The notes beneath the pieces were generated by a model. That model did not search any database and was not told where the DNA came from. It saw only the letters and a program-made list of their open reading frames with translations. A DNA stretch of 64,000 bases from Actinobacteria bacterium UBA2272 (GTDB lineage: Bacteria > Actinomycetota > Coriobacteriia > Anaerosomatales > Anaerosomataceae), in the NCBI GenBank assembly GCA_002347725.1, contig DDXA01000004.1, positions 744,001-808,000 on the forward strand, read 5' to 3'. Both the position numbers and the translations under genes were made by a program. Below, one piece after another: positions 43,281 to 51,819 of the stretch (position 1 is its first letter; each line of letters opens with the position of its first letter).

Positions 43281-43762
43281 GGTGACCCCTGGTCGTCGAA
43301 GGCGCGCGAGACCCGTCGCTCCAGGTCGCCGCTCGAGATCGCATCGGTGAAGGACTCGTGCAGGCAGTGGATGATGTACGTGTCACCATCGACGTCGAGG
43401 GTGATCGTTCCCGGCGTGAGCGTGATGGAGTTGGCGAACGCGACCCGCGCGCTGTCGCGAGTGAATACGGCCCGGTGCGTGTGGATGGTCGGCGCGATGC
43501 CCATTCGTGGGTCGAGCACGCGCTCGGCCACGTAGATGGCCGCGACGACGATCTCCTTGACGAGGTACGCCAGGTAGCCCGGCAGCCTAAGCCATGCGTG
43601 GACCGAGAGGGGCTCGGGCTCGTCCGCCCAAAGAACGCGATCGGCCCATCGGCTGACTGCGAACGTGAGCGCGATACCGACTGCAAGGTCGAAGGGCCGG
43701 ACCGAACCCGTGATCACGAACCAGAATGCGAACAGAACGGCGAAGGACAGCAGGCGCCTCAC
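43277..43762 (-). CDS. MrpE/PhaE antiporter subunit
   Basis: Membrane-associated protein of 161 residues: two N-terminal hydrophobic helices (LLSFAVLFAFWFVITGSV and RPFDLAVGIALTFAVSRW) followed by a soluble part with NSITLTPGTITLDVDGDTY, the MrpE signature. It overlaps MrpF downstream and the GGDEF-like gene upstream (43759-43762), so a degenerate GGDEF protein and the antiporter are translated together. Confidence 0.92.
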   Translation of the reverse strand: MRRLLSFAVLFAFWFVITGSVRPFDLAVGIALTFAVSRWADRVLWADEPEPLSVHAWLRLPGYLAYLVKEIVVAAIYVAERVLDPRMGIAPTIHTHRAVFTRDSARVAFANSITLTPGTITLDVDGDTYIIHCLHESFTDAISSGDLERRVSRAFDDQGSP

Positions 43763-44643
43763 GCGATCACCTCGCCGGGTCCGGGCGAGCGAGCCTCGCG
43801 CTCTCGCTCAGCCTCGGGAGCGAGTCGGGCAGAGGCTGTGGACACGAGTCCGGACACGTCGCCGGCGTCAGCGGGGTAGCTGACCGAGGTCACAGATACG
43901 CGACAGCGGGTGGCCGGCTCGAGTGCGTCACCCTCGAACTCCGCCGCCGCCGCCGCATCCGCCACGCGACGGGCTACCGTTTCGGCGGCTGCGGGGTCCG
44001 CGTGTGGAATGGCCAGCGCGAAGGTTTCGGGCCCTACGCGCCCCATGATGTCCGTGTCCCGCGCGCTCAGACGCACGATGTCTGCAAGGTGTTCGAGCAT
44101 GAGGTCCGTCTTGTAGCGTCCGAAGGTGCGGGAGAACTCGTCGATGTCCTCGACCCGGGCGAGCACCACGCCCACGTCGTTTCCGTACCGGTCCGAACGC
44201 CGCATCTCCTCGTTGAGCCGCGCGTAGAACGACTCGGCCTTGCGGACCCCGGTGACCGGATCTCGGGTCGAGACGCGTTCGAGAGCCCGGGCGTGCGTGC
44301 GTTGACGTCTCGCCTGGATGCCGACGACGATGCCGCACACAACGAAGGCCGAGAGCCCGGTAAGCAGTTCCGGCCACTGCGCAGCGAGCTCCGAGGGGGA
44401 TGCCACGAGGACGACCGTTGTCGCCGATAGGGCCGCCGCGACGATCCCGCCCGGGACGTCTGCAAGGAGGGAGGCGAGGATGACCGGCAGGAGGTAAAGG
44501 ATCCAGGCAGGCGAAAGCCGGCCCGTTGAGAGGATGAGGACGGACACGAACGCTATTCCGCCAGCGACGAGTAGTGCGCTCGGTAGCGCGGGTCTCCGGT
44601 GCGAGGTGCGCGCGTCGTCGTCGGCAGGGGTCACTTCGCGCAT
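43759..44643 (-). CDS. Membrane protein with degenerate GGDEF domain
   Basis: Protein of 294 residues with four hydrophobic segments in the N-terminal half (ALLVAGGIAFVSVLILST, WILYLLPVILASLLADV, GGIVAAALSATTVVLVAS, LLTGLSAFVVCGIVVGI). A GGDEF-type domain starts at STRDPVTGVRKAESF. The active-site motif reads GPETF (about 204-208) instead of GGDEF, so diguanylate cyclase activity is improbable. ATG 44643 follows GGGAGGCG. It heads the antiporter operon through an ATGA overlap with mrpE and may sense a membrane signal or bind GTP or c-di-GMP. An in-frame upstream extension is shadow. Confidence 0.85.
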   Translation of the reverse strand: MREVTPADDDARTSHRRPALPSALLVAGGIAFVSVLILSTGRLSPAWILYLLPVILASLLADVPGGIVAAALSATTVVLVASPSELAAQWPELLTGLSAFVVCGIVVGIQARRQRTHARALERVSTRDPVTGVRKAESFYARLNEEMRRSDRYGNDVGVVLARVEDIDEFSRTFGRYKTDLMLEHLADIVRLSARDTDIMGRVGPETFALAIPHADPAAAETVARRVADAAAAAEFEGDALEPATRCRVSVTSVSYPADAGDVSGLVSTASARLAPEAEREREARSPGPGEVIA

Positions 44644-44940
44644 CAGTGACGCCTCCCGTGGTGCTCGCCGATCCCCGTGCGCGCAGACGCGCCCCCGCAA
44701 ACGTCTGACGCCTGTACCGATCCTGTTCCCCCGAAAGTTCGTGAGTGACGATCGATATCGGCATGAGTATGCCACGCCGATGCGCCGAAATCACGAACAA
44801 TGGCAAGCCTGAGTGAACCTGACGGGATTGACCGGCGATCCGTGGTCATCGGCGGGTAGTAGACACGGGGTGATAACGATAGAGTTAAGCATCGTGCGCG
44901 CGCCGAGTCCCGAGGCTACGTGCCTACTCCTGGAGTCGTG
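44644..44940. other. 297-base divergent intergenic region
   Basis: This gap lies between the antiporter operon start and trhA, so it should hold two promoters. I see no certain -35/-10 pair. The plus-strand stretch TGATAACGATAGAGTTAAG (44870-44888) is unusually AT-rich for this genome and may be the trhA promoter core. No gene or recognised RNA was found. Confidence 0.45.
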
Positions 44941-45624
44941 ATGAGCATCATTCGGTCAGGTTCCGAAGCGGAGCTACAACCCACGCAGTGTCACTACTCC
45001 CTCGGTGAGGAGATCGCCAACGCGGTCACTCACGGGGTGGGCGCGGCGCTCAGCGTCGCCGCGCTCGTCGTGCTGGTCGGCATCGCCGCTTTGTGGGGTA
45101 ACGTCTGGCATCTCGCCAGCGCGATCGTCTATGGCGTAACGATGTTCCTGCTCTACATGGCATCGACCCTCTACCACGCGATCAGACATCCCCGGGCGCG
45201 TCACGTGTTCAAGGTGATAGACCATGCAGGGATCTACCTGCTCATCGCGGGGACATACACTCCCTTCACGCTCGTGACCATTCGCGACCAGGGCGGCTGG
45301 CTGCTGTTCGGCATCGTGTGGTCGCTCGCCCTGGTCGGCATCTCGCTCGAGGCGTTCTGGGTCTACCGGCCGAAGTGGGTCTCTGCGGTCGTCTATCTCG
45401 GAATGGGGTGGCTTGCGCTCGCGGCGATCCGACCGCTTGCAGCCAATCTTGAGCCCGGCGGAGTCTGGCTGCTCGTCGGCGGCGGGCTTGCGTACTCGGT
45501 AGGCACGGTGTTCTACGTGCTCAAGCGGGTGAGGTTCATGCACGCCGTGTGGCATCTGTGGGTGCTTGCGGGGACGGTGCTGCACTTCCTCGCGGTCATG
45601 CTTTACGTGTTTCCGCGCACCTGA
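44941..45624 (+). CDS. trhA: TrhA/hemolysin III family membrane protein (PAQR superfamily)
   Basis: Seven-TM protein of 227 residues. Motifs: EEIANAVTHGVGAAL at the N-terminus, STLYHAI, KVIDHAGIYLLIAGTYTPF and HAVWHLWVLAGTVLHFLAV near the C-terminus; the conserved Ser, Asp and His residues form the presumed zinc site of PAQR proteins. In other bacteria TrhA affects membrane energetics and lipid fluidity. ATG 44941 follows TGGAG. It is monocistronic and converges with the universal stress gene, with only two bases between stops. Confidence 0.92.
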   Translation: MSIIRSGSEAELQPTQCHYSLGEEIANAVTHGVGAALSVAALVVLVGIAALWGNVWHLASAIVYGVTMFLLYMASTLYHAIRHPRARHVFKVIDHAGIYLLIAGTYTPFTLVTIRDQGGWLLFGIVWSLALVGISLEAFWVYRPKWVSAVVYLGMGWLALAAIRPLAANLEPGGVWLLVGGGLAYSVGTVFYVLKRVRFMHAVWHLWVLAGTVLHFLAVMLYVFPRT

Positions 45625-45626
45625 GC

Positions 45627-46463
45627 CTAGGCGCTGCAGCGCGCAGGGGCTAACAGGAGGGGGATCGTGCTTTCCTGGATCACCGCGTTGGTGACCGACC
45701 CGAACTGCTGATCGATCGCGTCCAGGCATCGGGGGGCGAGCGCGATCATGCTGTGTGTGCCGGACGCTGCCAGCGTCGCGACCACCCCGGGGGGATCGCC
45801 TATCACCACTTCGATGTCGGCCTTCCTCACGCCTGCGTCGCGCGCTCGTGCAGCCAGGGCGTTCAGCCGTTCTCGCGCGGCGCCCTCGGCGCCTCCCCGG
45901 AGCGCTTCGAACGTCGATTGGATCACGTGGACGATCGTAAGGCGCTCGATGCGCGTAGGTGCGAGCGCGCACATCAGTTCGAACGTCCGATCTGCCGCGG
46001 GCGAGAAGTCGGTGGGCACGAGTACGGAGGACAGCATCCGCCTGCAGGCATCGGCGCCCCCATCCGCTGCCGTCGCGCCGGCATACGGCACCAGCAGCAC
46101 GGGGACAGGACTCAGGCGGATGACATCGGAACTGACACTGCCCGAGAAGCCGGCGTGGAACAGGCCCTGCCCCCGCGTTCCCATGACCACCAGACCGGCA
46201 GCGTGTCTCTCGGCCATATCGACGATCGCGTGTGGCGCGTAGCCGAGCGGGGTCTCGACGGACACGTGGATCCCGGCCGATTCGAGCGAGGAGATCTGGC
46301 GTGCGAACATCTCATCGTCGGCGGCAGATGGCGCGCGATCGAGGTCCATGACATATACGAGCACCGCGTACCGCACGCCGAGTGCACCGAGAGCTGCGGC
46401 GACTGAGACGGTGGCCTCGGATGCGGCACCGAGGTCGGTCGAGACGATGGCGCGCGTGAACAT
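45627..46463 (-). CDS. Universal stress protein, tandem UspA domains
   Basis: Cytoplasmic protein of 278 residues with two UspA folds. The first (FTRAIVSTDL to VPVLLVP) has GTRGQGLFHAGFSGSVS, close to the G-x2-G-x9-G-S/T ATP-binding pattern. The second (SVLVPTDFSPAADRT to IPLLLAPAR) lacks that loop (MIALAPRCLDAIDQQFGS), so only one nucleotide site is predicted. ATG 46463 follows GGGGAG; an upstream in-frame start would add 11 residues. Divergent from the winged-helix gene, with paired GGTGAC/GTCACC boxes between. Confidence 0.9.
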   Translation of the reverse strand: MFTRAIVSTDLGAASEATVSVAAALGALGVRYAVLVYVMDLDRAPSAADDEMFARQISSLESAGIHVSVETPLGYAPHAIVDMAERHAAGLVVMGTRGQGLFHAGFSGSVSSDVIRLSPVPVLLVPYAGATAADGGADACRRMLSSVLVPTDFSPAADRTFELMCALAPTRIERLTIVHVIQSTFEALRGGAEGAARERLNALAARARDAGVRKADIEVVIGDPPGVVATLAASGTHSMIALAPRCLDAIDQQFGSVTNAVIQESTIPLLLAPARCSA

Positions 46464-46479
46464 CGGCAGCTCCCCGGTC

Positions 46480-46524
46480 GGTGACGTTGCTGTCACCTAC
46501 CATGTACCCCTGCGTGCGGTGACA
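46480..46524. promoter_or_regulatory. GGTGAC/GTCACC palindromic boxes
   Basis: GGTGAC-GTTGCT-GTCACC (46480-46497) is a perfect 6-bp inverted repeat with a 6-base spacer. A third half-site GGTGACA lies at 46518-46524, pairing with TGTCACC at 46491. The site lies just upstream of the universal stress protein start (46463) and in the divergent region. It resembles CRP/FNR-family boxes but with spacing eight rather than six between GTGA and TCAC. Which regulator binds is unknown. Confidence 0.4.
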
Positions 46525-46669
46525 TGGCACGTTGTCTTCGGTCCGCCGGACGGGGTGGAGGTTCACCAGCACGCATGTGGTCTGCACCAGCGCCGATGGT
46601 TTACACTGGAAGCACGGTTTATGTGGTGTCGGCTCAGCTGTGCCCGGTGGACACGCGGAGCCGGGCGTC

Positions 46670-47041
46670 GTGGAAGGGCTTGCCTTGTACGACCTCGAAG
46701 GGGTCCTGGGACCGGCTGTCATGGAGTTCGTGGACGATCACGTTCGCTCGCTCCTGACCTGGGACATCCTTGTCTTCTTCCACCGCAACGCGGAGGCTGT
46801 TCTCGATCTCGAAGGCCTTGCGTCCCGTCTGGGCCGACGCACCGAGGAACTCGGTCCCGAGATCGACGCCCTGTGCGAGGGCCACATACTTGCGAAGGCA
46901 GGCGGTCTCATCAGGTACAAGCCGACACCTGACATGCGCGAGACGGTGGCGCGCTTCGTGGACAGTTGTCAGGACCGGGGGCGCCGGCTGGCGCTCATAG
47001 CCCTCGTGCTGCACAAGATCAATCCGGTCGCCGGCTCCTGA
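46670..47041 (+). CDS. Small winged-helix domain protein
   Basis: Protein of about 123 residues with no TM. The core (HVRSLLTWDILVFFHRNAEA, then DLEGLASRLGRRTEEL, LCEGHILAKAGGLIRYKP) reads as a winged helix-turn-helix, followed by a helical tail (DMRETVARFVDSCQDR). It is likely a DNA-binding regulator, although the second helix is not strongly basic. Start GTG 46670 is tentative; TTG 46681 and ATG 46721 are alternatives. It is divergent from the universal stress gene and may regulate it, which is inference from position. Confidence 0.65.
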   Translation: MEGLALYDLEGVLGPAVMEFVDDHVRSLLTWDILVFFHRNAEAVLDLEGLASRLGRRTEELGPEIDALCEGHILAKAGGLIRYKPTPDMRETVARFVDSCQDRGRRLALIALVLHKINPVAGS

Positions 47042-47049
47042 CCCACCTG

Positions 47050-48372
47050 TCAGAGGTGATCCGAAACCCTTTCGGCGAGATCGGCTGGCTGTACGACTTC
47101 CATGATGCTCAGATCCGACCCGGCAAGATCGGTGTCCCTGTGCTCCTCGAGCGTCAGCCCGTCTGCGCCGTAGACGAGCCGGACATGCGGCTGGAGCGGG
47201 TCCTCACCAGGTGCACTCACCACGCCGACCGATAGATCCGAGAGGCGCACGAGGCAGCCGACGGGGAATGCGCCCATCTCCCGGACGAACACACGTGTGA
47301 AGGTCCGGTCGAGGGCGTCGTTCGTTTCGCGGAGCAGTTGGACGATCGCGCGATCCGGGGTGAGTCCGAAACCGTTGGGACCATCGGTGATCAGGCGGTC
47401 GTAGCGATCGGCGATCGCCACCATGCGACTGTATGGGTGCGCAACGTAGTCGGGCTCCGCCTCGGGCCAGCCGCCACCCCCTGGCCTCATGTGATGCTCG
47501 TGGGCCACGAGCATCGCCGCCTGATCCACGTTGGGGATCCGGGCGAGTATCTCCGCCCCGATGCGTGGATGCAGCGCGCGAGCGCGCTCTCGCTCTGCCG
47601 GGTCGCTGCGGTCAAAGGCCATCTTGCCGATGTCGTGCAGCAAAGCCGATAGCCCGAGTGACGTGAGGCCCTCGGGCGGTATGCCCAGTCCGAGACCGAT
47701 CGTGAGCGCGTAGATCATCGTGGAGATGGCGTGGAACAGGTCGGATTCGCCGTCGTCGTGCAGTGTCGCGAGTCCGAGGACGGCGGCGTTGTCCTCCATG
47801 AGCCGGTTGAGGATGTCCTCGACGACGATGGTCGCCTCACCCATGTCCGGCGATCCCGAGGGACCGACCTGCGACGTCACCTGCCTGAGTGCGCCGGCCA
47901 GACGCCGGTGCAGTGCGCGGTCGCGCGCACGACGCTCCTCGCGCTCGGCCATCTCCTCGGCAGCGCCCTCTTCGAGCCGGCGAGCGACGACCCCGACGAC
48001 CCCGCGTTCCTCGAGCAGGGCGGCGGCGTCCAGGTCCGGAGACGGTCTGCGAGCCAGCACTTCGAGGAGTACGATCGCGTCGCTCTCGGTGAACGACGGA
48101 TGGAACGTGAGGCTCTCGATGCGGTGTCCCTCGAGCGACCGTGCGGTCGACTTGAGACCCGGTGAGTCAGCGGGAAGCACGCGGCTTTCCTGATACAGGC
48201 GGCCGAGGTGCAGGTTGAGCGCGAACGGTCCCTCGGCCGTCGCCTCGAGAACCGCACCCAGGAGTGCCTCGAGCGCCCCCCGGTGCTCGGGATGCTGCGG
48301 CGGGTACAGGCTGAACGCCTTTCGCGCGCCGGACAGCGCGGTCACGAGCGCGATAGCGCGCTGGTCGCTCAC
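47050..48372 (-). CDS. HD-domain (HD-GYP-like) phosphohydrolase with N-terminal LYPxxxP domain
   Basis: Protein of 440 residues. The N-terminal domain has SLYPPQHP (about 21-28) and RLYQESRVLP, and a coiled-coil-rich linker (EEMAEREERRARDRALHRRL). The HD domain has FHAISTM, LLHDIGKMAF, ALHPRIGAEIL and HEHHMRPGGGGWP, where canonical HD-GYP proteins have HH..DGxGYP; here GWP replaces GYP. VAIADRYDRLI follows, as in HD-GYP enzymes. The metal ligands are present, so cleavage of a cyclic dinucleotide is possible. ATG 48372 overlaps the HEAT gene stop by ATGA. It is the minus-strand copy of a duplicated pair. Confidence 0.87.
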   Translation of the reverse strand: MSDQRAIALVTALSGARKAFSLYPPQHPEHRGALEALLGAVLEATAEGPFALNLHLGRLYQESRVLPADSPGLKSTARSLEGHRIESLTFHPSFTESDAIVLLEVLARRPSPDLDAAALLEERGVVGVVARRLEEGAAEEMAEREERRARDRALHRRLAGALRQVTSQVGPSGSPDMGEATIVVEDILNRLMEDNAAVLGLATLHDDGESDLFHAISTMIYALTIGLGLGIPPEGLTSLGLSALLHDIGKMAFDRSDPAERERARALHPRIGAEILARIPNVDQAAMLVAHEHHMRPGGGGWPEAEPDYVAHPYSRMVAIADRYDRLITDGPNGFGLTPDRAIVQLLRETNDALDRTFTRVFVREMGAFPVGCLVRLSDLSVGVVSAPGEDPLQPHVRLVYGADGLTLEEHRDTDLAGSDLSIMEVVQPADLAERVSDHL

Positions 48373-50345
48373 AGGCCGTCGCCCCCTTTCGGGCGCGCGG
48401 CGAGAGCGCCGGTCGCAAGGTTGTGGAGTTCCGTGAAGTGGCCGCGCCTGATCAGCGTCCGCCGGCCGGCGATGCGTTCCAGGAGCTCGACCGCCTCCTC
48501 GGAGCCGGTGCGGCCCAGCGCGGCGATGATCTCGCGGGCCACGGGGAAGTCTTTCCCATCGGCGTCTATGCGTTCGAACACCCCGCCGAGCGCCCGTGCG
48601 GCGCCTGGCGTCGAGAGACGCTCGAGAGACCGCACCGCCGTCACCGCGATCTCCGGGACGGGGTCTCCCGCCAGCGCGGCGAGGATCTCCACCGAGCGCT
48701 CGGTCGCGGTGCCGGCCAACCCCTTCGCGACTTCGAGGCGTGAGCGGTCATCCGCCCGCGCGGCGAGCGCGGAGAGCGCCTCGTGCGAACGGGGGTCTGA
48801 CTCGGCTGCGAGCCTGCGGGCGACCCCGGCGACCTGGAACCACTGCAGCTCGGAGGCGCGGCTCACCAGCAGGTCGATGAGGCGTCGTCCGAGCAGCGCC
48901 TCGGCTGCCGCGAGTCCGTCGCGGTCCCGCGCGCCGAGGGCCTCGGTCACGAGTCGTTGCTGCGCCGCAACGCTTGCATGGCCGAGGATGCTCCGGGCGC
49001 GAGCGGCGGCGGAGGGGTCGTCGAGTACGGTGCCGATGAGCGCGCGCATCGCTTCGGACGACGTGGCCGATTCGAGTGCGTGCTGCATGTGGTCGGCAAG
49101 GCCCGGCCACGGGTGGGTCGTTCGTGACTCGCGCGTCACCAGATCGGTCAACACACGCTCGGCAAGCTCCAGATCCCCGTGAGTCAGCAGGCGCGGCACG
49201 ACCGACGCGAGCGCGGCCAGTGTTCTCGACCACAGCGCGAAGTCATGCTGCTGGTCGAGGAGCGACACCATCGTGTTGACGGTGCGTGCGTGAACGGTCG
49301 CGTCTGACGTGCGCAACTCCTCGCGCGCGGGCGCGAGGTCGTCGTCGCTCACGCGGCTGAGCGCCGCGACGGTGCGATAGTCGGGTTGCCGGTCAGCCAG
49401 GGCGGACTCGGCTTCGTCGGCAGCGCGCACGTCGATCATGTGGCCGAGGAACGCGAGCTCGCGTTCGCTGTGTCCGCCTTCGGCGAGCATGGGCCTGATC
49501 TCGTCGATGATGGCCTCAAGCACGGAGGGATGTGGCAGCGACGCCAGGACGTTCGACATGGAGAGCATGTTCTTGGCGTACAGCCCGTCAGAAACCGACG
49601 TTGCGAAGTCGTGCGGCTCCAGAGTATGCAGCATCTCCCGAAGCACGCGCGTGCCGCCCGTGTCGTCGAGCGCAAGCCCGACGAGCGTGTCCCTGCTCGC
49701 GGTTTCCTGCCCGAGGAACGCCCCGCCGAGTGCGCGGGCGAGCGCGTCGGCCCCCTCCGGTCCCGCGGCCCGGGCGAGTTCTGCCAGCCCGTCGGCGAGC
49801 GTGGCCGGGTCACCAGAGGCGGCGGCCGCAAGCCATGCGGCGAGCCGCGCCTCGTCTGTGGCGAGCTCCCGTAAGAACTCGTCCACGTCCACGTCGTCGG
49901 GCATCTCGGTGGTCGCGGCGGTCAGCACGACCTCTGAGACCGAGACGGAGCTGACGCCGCCGTACGCCAGAGCCGTCGAGAAGCCGCCTTCCGCGCGGAC
50001 GTCGACCGGGTCGCGCAGCAGGGTCGTGAGGAACGTGGAGAGGTCGTGTGTGGAGCAGCCGGGCACGAGGTCCACCCCGGCGACCTCGTGCGCGGTGAGC
50101 AGGTCCGCCAGGTCGCTCGCTCCCGGTGTGGCGATGCGCTCGCCCCGGTAGGTGAAGCCGTCGCGTGCGACGATCAGGGACACCGTCTCGGCGGCCAGCA
50201 TCCCGCCGAGGGCCTCGGATGCGGCCTGCATGGCCTGGAGAGGGATCGGGCTCGTTGCGGGATACAGGCGCAGTGTCTTGGCGGCCGTGGTCAGTGCACG
50301 CACCACGGCCTCCGCCGCACGCGTCATCTCTGCATCGGGCGCCAT
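48369..50345 (-). CDS. HEAT-repeat protein with N-terminal LYPxxxP domain
   Basis: Soluble 658-residue protein. The N-terminal domain carries RLYPATSP (about 26-33), then a beta-rich segment (VSLIVARDGFTYRGERI) that matches the paralogue at 56099. Central helical arrays are Ala/Leu-rich, and the C-terminal third holds HEAT/PBS-like repeats (AALAGDPVPEIAVTAVRSLE, REIIAALGRTGSEEAVELLE), ending IRRGHFTELHNLATGAL. No catalytic motif. It probably acts as a scaffold for the HD protein with which it overlaps (ATGA at 48369-48372). ATG 50345 follows GGGGGTG; ATG 50327 is possible. Confidence 0.85.
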   Translation of the reverse strand: MAPDAEMTRAAEAVVRALTTAAKTLRLYPATSPIPLQAMQAASEALGGMLAAETVSLIVARDGFTYRGERIATPGASDLADLLTAHEVAGVDLVPGCSTHDLSTFLTTLLRDPVDVRAEGGFSTALAYGGVSSVSVSEVVLTAATTEMPDDVDVDEFLRELATDEARLAAWLAAAASGDPATLADGLAELARAAGPEGADALARALGGAFLGQETASRDTLVGLALDDTGGTRVLREMLHTLEPHDFATSVSDGLYAKNMLSMSNVLASLPHPSVLEAIIDEIRPMLAEGGHSERELAFLGHMIDVRAADEAESALADRQPDYRTVAALSRVSDDDLAPAREELRTSDATVHARTVNTMVSLLDQQHDFALWSRTLAALASVVPRLLTHGDLELAERVLTDLVTRESRTTHPWPGLADHMQHALESATSSEAMRALIGTVLDDPSAAARARSILGHASVAAQQRLVTEALGARDRDGLAAAEALLGRRLIDLLVSRASELQWFQVAGVARRLAAESDPRSHEALSALAARADDRSRLEVAKGLAGTATERSVEILAALAGDPVPEIAVTAVRSLERLSTPGAARALGGVFERIDADGKDFPVAREIIAALGRTGSEEAVELLERIAGRRTLIRRGHFTELHNLATGALAARPKGGDGL

Positions 50346-50433
50346 CCAGGTTTCACCCCCGGCTCAGTGTCGTGCTCGATTCTCGGCGAACGTTCGGCGT
50401 CAGTCCACCCGCACCGCACCGCCCGCTTCCTGC

Positions 50434-50439
50434 TACCCT
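50434..50439 (+). promoter_or_regulatory. -10 element suggesting a leaderless transcript
   Basis: TACCCT (TANNNT type) ends seven bases before the ATG at 50447, and no Shine-Dalgarno lies between. The start of transcription would fall at or next to the initiation codon, implying a leaderless mRNA for the CNNM gene. Confidence 0.5.
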
Positions 50440-50446
50440 TATCGGC

Positions 50447-51772
50447 ATGGATGGGATTACTGCACAGATACTGCTCGTCATCGTCTTGATCGTGGCTAAC
50501 GGCTACCTGGCCGCCGCCGAGATCGCGCTCGTGAGTGCGCGCCGCGCCGCGATCAAGATGGAAGCCGACGCCGGCTCGACCCGCGCGCGGGCCGTCCTGC
50601 GGCTGACCGAGGATCCGTCGCGGTTCCTGGCGGCTATCCAGGTCGGCATCACGCTGGTGGGCTTCGGAGCTTCGGCCACAGCCGCCGTCACGCTCGCGGA
50701 GCCGGTGTCGAAGTGGCTCGACACGCTGGGCGTGACGTGGGTGAGTTCGATCGCGTCGGGGCTCGCGGTGTTCCTCGTGACACTCGTCATCTCATACGTG
50801 ACGCTCGTGTTCGGGGAGCTCGCGCCCAAGCGCCTCGGACTGCAGAGCGCCGAGAAGGTCGCCAAGGCCGTCTCGGGACCGGTGACGATCCTGCAGCGGC
50901 TCACCGCACCGGTCATCTGGGTCCTCGCGCACTCCACGAATGCGGCTGCACGTATTCTCGGCGTGCGCCCGGGCTCCGTTCGTCCCGGCGTGACCGAGGA
51001 GGAGATCAAGCTGCTCGTCACCGAGCAGGGGACGCTGCTCGAGGACGAGAAGCGCATGATCCACGAGATCTTCGAGCTTGGCGACATGGTGGCCAAGGAG
51101 ATCATGGTCCCGCGCGTCGACATGCTGATGCTGCAGGACTCCACGCCGTTGCGTGAGGCGATCGAGACGTTCCGTACCTCCGGGTACTCGCGACTGCCGG
51201 TCTTCGGTGAGGATGCCGATTCCATCGTTGGTATCGCGATGCTCAAGGACCTGGTCGGCCCCGCCTCCGAAGGCCTGATGGACGAGCCGGTTGCGGCATT
51301 CGTGAGACCGGCTGTCTTCGTTCCCGAGACGAAGCCGATCCTGGCGATGCTCAACGACATGCAGCGGGCGCACAACCACCTTGCGATCGTGGTCGACGAG
51401 TACGGCGGTACGGCTGGCCTGGCCACGATCGAGGACATCGTGGAGGAGATCATCGGGGAGATCGCCGATGAGTTCGATCGCGAGCGGCGGTACATCACCT
51501 CGCTCGGTCCGGACGAGTGGGTTGTAGACGGTCTGCTTTCGGTCCACGAGGCCAACGAGACGCTCGGGTGGGATCTGCCGCTCTCCGATGAGTACGAGAC
51601 CGTCGCCGGCTGGGTCCTCGTCGAGCTCGGTCACATCCCATCCGAGGGCGAGTCGGTGCTCTACCACGACCTCGCCGTGCGGGTAGATATCGTCAGGCGG
51701 AGGAGGATCGCCCGACTTCGGGTATCTAGGACGATGGGCGCCGACGGAGCGGATACGACGGCGTCCGACTGA
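50447..51772 (+). CDS. CNNM/CorC-family membrane protein with CBS domains (hemolysin family)
   Basis: Protein of 441 residues. The N-terminal CNNM (DUF21) domain has helices near 5-25, 60-85, 90-120 and 130-150 and the typical NGYLAAAEIALVSARR start and FGELAPKRLGLQ. Two CBS domains follow (MVPRVDMLMLQDSTPLREAI and PVFVPETKPILAMLNDMQ, then VVDEYGGTAGLATIEDIVEE). A C-terminal CorC_HlyC domain includes WVVDGLLSVHEANETLG and YETVAGWVLVELG. Related proteins act in Mg2+ efflux or homeostasis. ATG 50447 has no ribosome-binding site. It stands alone between the divergent HEAT gene and the LiaF-like gene. Confidence 0.92.
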   Translation: MDGITAQILLVIVLIVANGYLAAAEIALVSARRAAIKMEADAGSTRARAVLRLTEDPSRFLAAIQVGITLVGFGASATAAVTLAEPVSKWLDTLGVTWVSSIASGLAVFLVTLVISYVTLVFGELAPKRLGLQSAEKVAKAVSGPVTILQRLTAPVIWVLAHSTNAAARILGVRPGSVRPGVTEEEIKLLVTEQGTLLEDEKRMIHEIFELGDMVAKEIMVPRVDMLMLQDSTPLREAIETFRTSGYSRLPVFGEDADSIVGIAMLKDLVGPASEGLMDEPVAAFVRPAVFVPETKPILAMLNDMQRAHNHLAIVVDEYGGTAGLATIEDIVEEIIGEIADEFDRERRYITSLGPDEWVVDGLLSVHEANETLGWDLPLSDEYETVAGWVLVELGHIPSEGESVLYHDLAVRVDIVRRRRIARLRVSRTMGADGADTTASD

Positions 51773-51819
51773 CGCCCAGCGCGGGGGTGTGCTGTCCCGC
51801 CCGAACAACAGGAGTCGTG

